In this document: piece after piece, positions 1-6,130 of the stretch
How positions within the stretch are numbered: position 1 is the stretch's first letter
Layout: each line of letters begins with the position of its first letter
NCBI GenBank assembly: GCA_937982605.1
Contig: CALJLC010000250.1
Span: 1-9,099, forward strand
DNA: 9,099 bases
Reading direction: 5' to 3'
DNA from: an uncultured Gemmatimonadales bacterium
Lineage (GTDB): Bacteria; Gemmatimonadota; Gemmatimonadetes; Longimicrobiales; Gaopeijiaceae
Notes under the pieces: model-generated
Told to the model about the DNA's origin: nothing
Databases searched by the model: none
The model's input: only the letters and a program-made list of their open reading frames with translations
Translations under genes and position numbers: made by a program

Positions 1-963
1 GTGCGACGCTTCGTCCGGATGATCGGGCCGTACGATCACTACGCCATCAACTGGGGGTACCGCGTCATCCCCGACGCGGCGACGCCCGAGGACGAGAAGC
101 CGATCCTGGACGCCTGGATCCTGGAGCGGGCGGACGACCCGATGTACCGGTTCGGCCCGGTGAGCGGACCGATCCTGAGCCCCGAGATCCAGACGGAGGA
201 TCTCGGAGACGATCCGGTCGCGGCGAGCGGATTCGGGATCGCCAACCTCAAGCGGGTCCTGCCCAATCTGCCCGAGTGGACCGCGACAGAGGGCGAGAGC
301 TGGGGCGACCTCGCCGAGATTTACGGCGAGCTCGTGGGGATGTGGGGACGCTACGTCGGCCACGTGCGCACGGTCGTGGGCGGGGTCTACGCCGACGAGA
401 AGGCCACCGACCAGGCCGGTGGCGTCTTCGAACCGGTCCCGGGGGCACGACAGCGCGCCGCCACGCGCTTCCTCGTCCAGCACGTCTTCCGCGACGTCGC
501 CTGGCTCAACGAGCCGGAGATCCTGGCGCGGATCGAAGGGACCGGGGCGATCGACCGGATCCAGAGGGTTCAGGTCGGCACGCTGAACGGGCTGCTCCAG
601 CCCGAGCGGATGGTGCGCATGAGCGAGGCGGCGCTGGTCGACGACGGCGCGTACACGCTCATGGCCTTCTTCGACGACCTCGAGGACGGCATCTGGTCCG
701 AGCTCGAGTCGGGGCATGCGATCGACACGCACCGTCGTGCCCTCCAGCGCGCGCACCTCGAGCGGCTGGCGTGGCTCATGAGCGACGAGGCCGACGAAGA
801 CGAGGACGGACCGAGCGTCCTGCGCTCGGACGTGCGCCCGCTCGCGCGCGCTCAGCTCGGCCGCATCCGGGCGGCGGCGGCCGAAGCGGGCGGGCCCGAC
901 CGGATGACCGAGGCCCACCTGGCCGACGTCGTGGCGCGGATCGACGCGATCCTGAGTGACTGA
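1..963 (+). CDS. Zinc-dependent metalloprotease (DUF4953-type), C-terminal fragment
   Basis: This is the 3' part of a longer gene. The frame is open at base 1 with no ribosome site before it, so the first GTG is probably an internal valine. The fragment opens with RMIGPYDHYAINWGYR, which resembles the segment after the catalytic domain in large secreted zinc metalloproteases carrying DUF5117/DUF4953 regions. Next comes an ERADDPMYRFGP stretch, then a mostly helical C-terminus of about 230 residues that ends acidic and Ala/Arg-rich. The expected HExxH zinc site and signal peptide would lie upstream of the window and cannot be seen. Family members are usually exported and thought to act as proteases; substrates are unknown. 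The stop codon overlaps the start of the downstream cytochrome c gene by one base, suggesting co-translation. Family assignment rests on recalled motif similarity. Confidence 0.8.
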   Translation: MRRFVRMIGPYDHYAINWGYRVIPDAATPEDEKPILDAWILERADDPMYRFGPVSGPILSPEIQTEDLGDDPVAASGFGIANLKRVLPNLPEWTATEGESWGDLAEIYGELVGMWGRYVGHVRTVVGGVYADEKATDQAGGVFEPVPGARQRAATRFLVQHVFRDVAWLNEPEILARIEGTGAIDRIQRVQVGTLNGLLQPERMVRMSEAALVDDGAYTLMAFFDDLEDGIWSELESGHAIDTHRRALQRAHLERLAWLMSDEADEDEDGPSVLRSDVRPLARAQLGRIRAAAAEAGGPDRMTEAHLADVVARIDAILSD

Positions 964-1829
964 TGGCCGCCGGCGTCCGCACATGGGTCGTGAGGGTCCT
1001 CCTGGGAGCCCTGACCCTCGTGGTGGCGGCGATCGCGGGTGGCTGGGTCGCGAGCTCGGTGCGGCTGGGACGCGCCTTCGACGTGCCCGATCACGGGACA
1101 CGGGCCGCCGCCGACTCGACGTCGGTCGCCCAGGGCGAACGGCTCGCTCGCATCCTGGGGTGCGCCGGTTGCCATGAAGCGGACCTCGGGGGGCAGATCT
1201 TCGTGGAGGAGCCCGGCCTCGGCCGGATCACGGCGTCCAACCTCACCGAGGTACGAGACCGCTACTCGGATGGCGACTTCGAGCGCCTCCTGAGGCACGG
1301 CGTTCGCCCGGACGGCTCGACGGTGCTGCTGGCGATGCCGTCGAACGCATTCGCGTATCTCGCCGACGACGACGTCGCGTCGCTCATCGCCTTCGTCCGC
1401 TCCGTCCCCGACGTCCAGCGCGAGCTCCCCGAGACGCGCGTCGGTGTGGCGCTACGCTTCTTCTCCTTCGTCGAGGAGCTCCGGGCCGCGGCGCTGATCG
1501 ACCAGGAGCGACCCCACCCGCCGACGGCCGATCGGTCCAGCCCCGAAGCGTTCGGCGCGTATCTCACGCGCACGATCTGCACGGAATGTCACGGAGCCGA
1601 TCTGAGAGGCGAAGCGTCGGACTTCCTGGTCACGCCGAGCCTCGGGGTCGCTGCGGGCTACACGCCGGAGCAGTTCCGCCGTCTCCTGCGCGAGGGGGTC
1701 GCGGCCAGCGGTGAGCCGCTGGATCTCATGGCGGAGGTGGCCCGCGGGCGCTTCACGCACTACACCGACGAGGAGATCGAGGCGATCCACGCCTTCGCGC
1801 GTTCGCTGGCCGGCTCCCCCGGGGGGTAG
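963..1829 (+). CDS. Membrane-anchored di-haem cytochrome c
   Basis: A 288-residue electron-transfer protein with two class I cytochrome c domains facing the periplasm. Residues about 8-30 form one hydrophobic segment after MAAGVRTWVVR, which could be an uncleaved anchor or a signal peptide. The first haem site is CAGCH at residues 67-71, with Met125 in LLAMPSNAF as the likely sixth ligand. The second is CTECH at 206-210, with Met256 in DLMAEVARG as the likely ligand. Each domain ends in the usual acidic (S/T)DE/DD helix before a FVRS or FARS motif. The ATG overlaps the stop of the upstream metalloprotease gene by one base (TGATG), and no clear Shine-Dalgarno is visible, so translational coupling is likely. 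Such proteins often pass electrons from a dehydrogenase to a terminal oxidase, but no partner oxidoreductase is in the window. The convergent gene begins only 9 bases after the stop. Confidence 0.9.
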   Translation: MAAGVRTWVVRVLLGALTLVVAAIAGGWVASSVRLGRAFDVPDHGTRAAADSTSVAQGERLARILGCAGCHEADLGGQIFVEEPGLGRITASNLTEVRDRYSDGDFERLLRHGVRPDGSTVLLAMPSNAFAYLADDDVASLIAFVRSVPDVQRELPETRVGVALRFFSFVEELRAAALIDQERPHPPTADRSSPEAFGAYLTRTICTECHGADLRGEASDFLVTPSLGVAAGYTPEQFRRLLREGVAASGEPLDLMAEVARGRFTHYTDEEIEAIHAFARSLAGSPGG

Positions 1830-1838
1830 GCGCCCGGG

Positions 1839-2048
1839 TCACTCCTCCCGGCGAGCGTGGCGACGCCAGTCGTCCGTCAGCATGCCGTGGTAGCCCCAGT
1901 TCTCCTCGCGGACCTCGTCGATGACGATGTGGATGTGCTCGGGCCGCTTCCCGAGCACGCGCTCCAGCGTCTCGGTGAATTCCCGCACGACTGCGGTCTT
2001 CTGATCGCGGGTGACGCCTTCGGTCACCTCGAGGCGGATGTACGGCAT
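1839..2048 (-). CDS. 4-oxalocrotonate tautomerase family protein
   Basis: A 69-residue protein of the tautomerase superfamily. It begins Met-Pro, so removal of Met would expose the N-terminal proline that acts as the general base in this family. The pattern PYIRLEVTEGVTRDQK, a helix, then IVIDEV and ENWGYHG matches the one-domain beta-alpha-beta fold that assembles into oligomers. Numbered from Pro1 against the classical Pseudomonas 4-oxalocrotonate tautomerase, the substrate-binding Arg11 is Val, Arg39 is His and Phe50 is Trp. It is therefore probably not a true 4-oxalocrotonate tautomerase, and its substrate is unknown. It lies 37 bases downstream of the ECF sigma factor gene on the same strand and may be the last gene of that operon. 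The ribosome site is weak. Fold assignment is firm, substrate is not. Confidence 0.88.
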   Translation of the reverse strand: MPYIRLEVTEGVTRDQKTAVVREFTETLERVLGKRPEHIHIVIDEVREENWGYHGMLTDDWRRHARREE

Positions 2049-2085
2049 GGGTCTCGGGGTTCGGGTCGGGAGGATCCGGTCGGGG

Positions 2086-2730
2086 TCAGCAGCTGTCGCA
2101 GCCGGTGTCGTCGACGGGAGCGCACCCCTCGGTGGAGCGGCGCTGCCAGTCTACGACGGCCCCGGAACGATCGCGCTCGACCGCGCAGCACTCCAGGAGC
2201 CGGTCGCGGAGCAGTCGCCGGCCGCGCTGGACGCGCGACTTGGCGCCCGAGACCGAGAGGCCGAGCCGGGCCGCCACGTCCTTCTGACGTGCTCCTTCGA
2301 CGTCGGACAGGCTGACGGCGCCCCGGTACTTCGCGGGCAAGCCGTCGATGAGCGGACGGAGGCAGCGGGCGAGCTCGGCGCGCGCGTCCTCCACCTCGGC
2401 GGCCGCGTCGTCCGAGGCGGCTCCCAGCGTGCGCGACTCGACGTCCCTCGGAAACGCCTCGATCGCCCGGGCGGCGGTCGTCCGGGTGCGGTGCCGGTCG
2501 ATGAGGACGTTTCGCGTGATCTGGTACAGCCACGCGTCCAGTCGGGCCTCGTCGTCGAGGCTCTCCGCCCGCTCCAGCGCCCGCACGAAGACCTCGTGGA
2601 CGACGTCCTCCGCGTCCTCGGGATCGTCGAGCCTCCGGCGCGCGAATGCGACCAGCCGGGCACGGCTCTCCTCCCACCCGTCGGGCCGATGAAGGCGCTC
2701 GGCGGGGGGAGGAAACACGCTCACCGGCAT
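2086..2730 (-). CDS. ECF RNA polymerase sigma factor, SigZ-like, with cysteine-rich tail
   Basis: An alternative sigma factor of 214 residues that would direct RNA polymerase to specific promoters. Region 2 covers about residues 22-84, with DAEDVVHEVFVRAL and the promoter-recognition helix AWLYQITRNVLIDRHR. A variable linker follows. Region 4 covers about 118-180, with LPAKYRGAVSLSDVEG and the helix-turn-helix KDVAARLGLSVSGAKSRVQRG. The end differs from most ECF factors: LLECC (Cys181, Cys182), a short VERDRSGAVVDW segment, then Cys203, Cys211 and Cys214. This resembles my recollection of the SigZ group and, more loosely, the cysteine-tailed CorE metal sensors. The longer open frame reaches base 3000, but region 2 begins only after this ATG. 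The start overlaps the stop of the upstream Cys-rich gene; a GTG at 2724 (GTGA overlap) is an alternative. No anti-sigma factor is adjacent, so the tail itself may be the sensor (inference). Confidence 0.9.
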   Translation of the reverse strand: MPVSVFPPPAERLHRPDGWEESRARLVAFARRRLDDPEDAEDVVHEVFVRALERAESLDDEARLDAWLYQITRNVLIDRHRTRTTAARAIEAFPRDVESRTLGAASDDAAAEVEDARAELARCLRPLIDGLPAKYRGAVSLSDVEGARQKDVAARLGLSVSGAKSRVQRGRRLLRDRLLECCAVERDRSGAVVDWQRRSTEGCAPVDDTGCDSC

Positions 2731-2915
2731 CCGCAGCCGCCGCCGGCGGAAGCGGTGGAGCCGCAGCACTCGCCCTTGTCTTCGGGCTCGCAGCAGACGT
2801 CCTGCTCGGACGTGGAGCAGCAGGCGGCCGCCTGGGTCGGTACCTCGACTTCGTCCGTGGGGTCGAGGATCGCGCGAGCCCGGCGGGCGGCGTCGCTCAG
2901 GGTATCCGTGGTCAT
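2721..2915 (-). CDS. Small cysteine-rich protein upstream of ECF sigma factor
   Basis: A 64-residue protein that I do not recognise as a named family. Its N-terminal half is a charged, probably helical segment (TLSDAARRARAILDP) followed by an acidic DEVEV stretch. Its C-terminal half holds eight cysteines: pairs at residues 32-33, 41-42 and 50-51, each nine residues apart, then Cys61 and Cys63 in CGCR at the end. There is no signal peptide or membrane segment, so a cytoplasmic, metal- or thiol-binding role is plausible. The ATG at 2915 is preferred over an in-frame GTG at 2924 because AGGAG lies 8 bases before the ATG and overlaps the GTG. The gene overlaps the start of the sigma factor gene by 10 bases, so the two are almost certainly co-translated. 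A RiPP precursor is an alternative, but no modification enzyme is visible nearby. Confidence 0.75.
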   Translation of the reverse strand: MTTDTLSDAARRARAILDPTDEVEVPTQAAACCSTSEQDVCCEPEDKGECCGSTASAGGGCGCR

Positions 2916-2923
2916 GTCGCTCA

Positions 2924-2928
2924 CTCCT
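2924..2928 (-). promoter_or_regulatory. Ribosome binding site of the Cys-rich gene
   Basis: AGGAG on the minus strand, 8 bases upstream of the ATG at 2915. It overlaps the alternative GTG start at 2924, and so favours the ATG. Confidence 0.6.
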
Positions 2929-2960
2929 GCTCAAGGGTGTCGAAGGTTCGTTCATCCGGG

Positions 2961-2988
2961 TAGACGGACGAGCGCGCAGAAGGACGCA
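2961..2988 (-). promoter_or_regulatory. Possible ECF-type promoter of the Cys-rich/sigma operon
   Basis: Read on the minus strand, TGCGTCC (2988-2982) is followed after 14 bases by CCGTCTA (2967-2961). A CGTC-type -10 element is common at ECF sigma target promoters, and ECF genes often control their own promoter. A transcript starting about 7 bases further on would have a leader of roughly 40 bases before the ATG at 2915. Only one copy is visible in this window, so the assignment is tentative. Confidence 0.35.
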
Positions 2989-3010
2989 AAGGGGGGCCAC
3001 GAGATCGACC

Positions 3011-3041
3011 CTGACACCGTCGCCGGACGACGCGCTACCTT
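3011..3041 (+). promoter_or_regulatory. Possible promoter of tRNA-Leu
   Basis: CTGACA at 3011-3016 (5 of 6 matches to the -35 consensus) and TACCTT at 3036-3041 (weak -10) are separated by 19 bases, which is wider than ideal. They lie about 35 bases before the mature tRNA. A perfect 6-bp hairpin, CCCGCC-CTG-GGCGGG at 3057-3071, fills the leader between them and the tRNA. Confidence 0.4.
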
Positions 3042-3075
3042 AGGGCCGCACCGCATCCCGCCCTGGGCGGGAACA

Positions 3076-3158
3076 GCCGGGGTGGCGGAACGGTAGACGC
3101 GGCGGACTCAAAATCCGCTGTCCGAGAGGGCGTGCGGGTTCGATTCCCGCCCCCGGCA
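3076..3158 (+). tRNA. tRNA-Leu (anticodon CAA)
   Basis: An 83-base class II tRNA that folds completely. The acceptor stem is GCCGGGG (3076-3082) with CCCCGGC (3151-3157), and A3158 is the discriminator base. The anticodon stem is GCGGA/TCCGC around the loop CTCAAAA, giving anticodon CAA at 3109-3111, which reads the leucine codon UUG. A 15-base variable region (3119-3133) forms a GTCC/GGGC arm, typical of leucine tRNAs. The T arm is GCGGG-TTCGATT-CCCGC. The 3' CCA is not encoded (ATG follows the discriminator), so it must be added after transcription. The gene sits between the divergent Cys-rich/sigma operon and the NTF2-like gene. Confidence 0.97.
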
Positions 3159-3204
3159 TGACGGATCGGGATCGGAGGGTTCACGTAGAGGGAGGAGGAG
3201 GACG

Positions 3205-3651
3205 ATGATGAAGCGAATGCGTGCCTGGCTGGTCGTGCCCGTGGCTGCGCTCTCGTTCCCGCTGCAGGCGTCCGCCCAGGACGTGGCGGGCGTCGAGCAC
3301 GCCGCGCTGAGCTACCTCGAGGGCTTCTACGAGGGCGACCAGGACAAGATCCGGCGCAGCGTGCACCCGGACGTCGTGAAGTTCGGCTTCTTCCCCGCCG
3401 AGGGCGGGGGCTACGCCGGGGAGCCGATGAGCTTCCAGGCGATGCTCGACTTCGCGGCCGACGTGCGAGCCCGCGGGAACCACCCGCCCGCCGACGCCCC
3501 CAAGAGCGTCGAGATCCTCGAGGTTCTCGACCAGACCGCGGCGGCCAAGGTCACCGCCTGGTGGGGCTCGGACTATCTCCATCTGGCCCGCTACGACGGG
3601 GAGTGGAAGATCGTGCACGTCCTCTGGCAGACGCCCCCGCCGGGAGCGTAG
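3205..3651 (+). CDS. Secreted NTF2-like (lumazine-binding-like) protein
   Basis: A 148-residue protein with a Sec signal peptide: MMKRMR, a hydrophobic core to about residue 20, then ASA before Gln25 as a likely cleavage site. The mature part resembles the NTF2-like / SnoaL superfamily, specifically the putative lumazine-binding (Lumazine_bd_2) group. Supporting motifs are ALSYLEGFYEGD, the HPDVVKFGF segment, and a C-terminal strand pair with AWWGSDYLHLARYDGEWKIV and HVLWQ. These are cone-shaped alpha+beta folds with a ligand pocket. Most of the family has no proven reaction, and I cannot name a ligand. A strong purine-rich ribosome site, GGAGGAGGAGG, lies just before the ATG. A second ATG follows immediately, so the start is uncertain by one codon. 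It begins 46 bases after the tRNA gene, and I see no separate promoter. Confidence 0.85.
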   Translation: MMKRMRAWLVVPVAALSFPLQASAQDVAGVEHAALSYLEGFYEGDQDKIRRSVHPDVVKFGFFPAEGGGYAGEPMSFQAMLDFAADVRARGNHPPADAPKSVEILEVLDQTAAAKVTAWWGSDYLHLARYDGEWKIVHVLWQTPPPGA

Positions 3652-3686
3652 ACCGCCGGTTCACGGCGCGTCGTCCGCGACCGCCC

Positions 3687-3723
3687 GACGTCGCTCCGGG
3701 CCGTGCCGGGAGCGGGGGACGTC
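3687..3723 (+). terminator. Imperfect hairpin after the NTF2-like gene
   Basis: GACGTC at 3687-3692 can pair with GACGTC at 3718-3723, and GCTCC at 3693-3697 with GGAGC at 3709-3713, leaving a 4-base bulge of G. It lies between the stop of the NTF2-like gene and the gltA promoter, a sensible place for a terminator. No T-run follows, so the function is uncertain. Confidence 0.3.
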
Positions 3724-3748
3724 GCCCATGACGCTGCCCGGGGTCGCC

Positions 3749-3777
3749 TTGGGACGGCTCCCCGTCGTGTCTATAAT
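3749..3777 (+). promoter_or_regulatory. Housekeeping promoter of citrate synthase gene
   Basis: TTGGGA at 3749-3754 (4 of 6 matches to TTGACA) is followed after exactly 17 bases by a perfect TATAAT at 3772-3777. The AT-rich -10 stands out in this GC-rich sequence. A start near 3784 would give a leader of about 57 bases to the ATG at 3841. Confidence 0.75.
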
Positions 3778-3840
3778 TACAGGCTGTGGACGAAGCCTCG
3801 CCGGACGCCCCGCGCAGTGGCCGGCTCAAACGGAGAGACG

Positions 3841-5151
<1,311 letters not shown>

Positions 5152-5170
5152 GGCGCCGGACACCACGAAC

Positions 5171-5220
5171 GCGGGGGCGCGACCCCCGCCATGGAGGGGC
5201 GCCCGGCAGCGGGCGCCCCT
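5171..5220 (+). terminator. Two tandem GC-rich hairpins after gltA
   Basis: Hairpin one pairs GCGGGGG (5171-5177) with CCCCCGC (5183-5189) around a 5-base loop. Hairpin two pairs AGGGGCGCCC (5195-5204) with GGGCGCCCCT (5211-5220), a perfect 10-bp stem with a 6-base loop, followed by the pyrimidine-rich CTCGCTTC. They start 20 bases after the gltA stop, as expected of a terminator in a high-GC genome, although the T-run is poor. The second hairpin ends 8 bases before the ribosome site of the next gene, so it could also affect that gene's expression. Confidence 0.65.
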
Positions 5221-5239
5221 CTCGCTTCAAGGAGAGAGG

Positions 5240-6130
5240 ATGAGCGACCACGTCTGCATCGACCTGCGCCACCTCGACCTCGAGGGCGCCATCGCGTGCT
5301 ACGTCGTGGCCGGACCGGAGCCGACGATCGTCGACCCCGGCCCGACGACTTCCCTCGATCGCCTCGTCGAGGAGCTGGAGGCGCTGGGCATCGGCCCGGA
5401 CGACCTCCGGCACGTGCTGCTCACGCACATCCACCTCGACCACGCCGGCGCCACGGGCCATCTGCTCGAGCTGTTCCCGAGAGCCCGTGTGCAGGTCCAC
5501 GAGGATGGCGCGTCACACATGGTGGATCCCGAGCGCCTCGTCTCGAGCACGCGGCGCACCTTCGGGGAGCTGCACGACAGACTGTGGGGTGAGGTGAAGC
5601 CCGTTCCGGCGGATCGAATCGACGCGTGGCGTCCCGGTGAGGCGGGGCCCTGGCAGGGCCTGCGCCCGATCGCCACGCCGGGGCACATCGCGCACCACGT
5701 GGCGTATCTGGACGAGCGGGACGGCACGCTGTTCTCCGGAGACTCCATGGGAATCGCCCTGGGAAGTGGCCCGCAGCACCCGCCCACGCCGCCTCCCGCG
5801 GTAAACCTGCCGGACTGGCGACGTACGCTGGAAGAGATCGGCAGGATCGGTCCCGAGCGGTTCGGGGCGACGCACTTCGGCTTCCATGACGACGTGGAGC
5901 CGAGGCGCGTACAGCTTCGGGAGCGGCTGGACGCGCTCGAGGCGCGGGTTCGCGCCGCGATCGCGGAGGGGATCGACGAGGAGGAGGCGGATGCAGCCCG
6001 GTTCGAGTCGGAGGTCCGGGCCGAGCTCGCGCCGTTCATCGGCGAGGAGCGGGTGAACCGCTACTTCGACATGTTCCCGGCCGCGACCGACTGGACCGGG
6101 GTGGCGTTCTACGTGAAGCGGAACCCGTGA
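5240..6130 (+). CDS. MBL-fold metallo-hydrolase
   Basis: A 296-residue cytoplasmic hydrolase of the metallo-beta-lactamase superfamily. The full metal-binding set is present: THIHLDHAG with His63, His65, Asp67 and His68; His149 in ATPGHIAHH; Asp168 in FSGDSMG; and His212 in GATHFG. This predicts a two-metal site. The layout, with a short N-terminal strand ending IVDPGP, is of the glyoxalase II-like kind rather than a true beta-lactamase. After about residue 225 a charged, probably helical extension of about 60 residues follows, ending in TDWTGVAFYVKR. Similar tails occur in some family members. The substrate cannot be told. The start is supported by AAGGAG 5 bases before the ATG. The stop overlaps the GTG start of the next gene by 4 bases (GTGA), so the two are probably one operon. 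Confidence 0.92.
   Translation: MSDHVCIDLRHLDLEGAIACYVVAGPEPTIVDPGPTTSLDRLVEELEALGIGPDDLRHVLLTHIHLDHAGATGHLLELFPRARVQVHEDGASHMVDPERLVSSTRRTFGELHDRLWGEVKPVPADRIDAWRPGEAGPWQGLRPIATPGHIAHHVAYLDERDGTLFSGDSMGIALGSGPQHPPTPPPAVNLPDWRRTLEEIGRIGPERFGATHFGFHDDVEPRRVQLRERLDALEARVRAAIAEGIDEEEADAARFESEVRAELAPFIGEERVNRYFDMFPAATDWTGVAFYVKRNP

Noticed and set aside
1818..1838. CCCGGG/CCCGGG hairpin between the convergent cytochrome and tautomerase genes as a terminator
   Set aside because: The stem runs into the cytochrome stop codon and has no T-run. Such G/C runs pair easily by chance here.
2721..2915. RiPP (modified peptide) precursor
   Set aside because: The leader-like first half and Cys-rich second half fit loosely, but no cyclase, radical SAM enzyme, peptidase or exporter gene is nearby. 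Linkage to the sigma factor fits a sensor role better.
2731..3000. N-terminal 90-residue extension of the sigma factor (start near 3000)
   Set aside because: That part is an out-of-frame reading of the Cys-rich gene, Arg/Pro-rich and without sigma character. The ATG at 2730 fits the family length.
2011..3096. Long plus-strand open frame of 361 codons
   Set aside because: It lies opposite the sigma factor, the Cys-rich gene and part of the tRNA. Its translation has no recognisable domain, while the minus strand holds clear region 2 and region 4 motifs. Long antisense frames are expected at this GC content.
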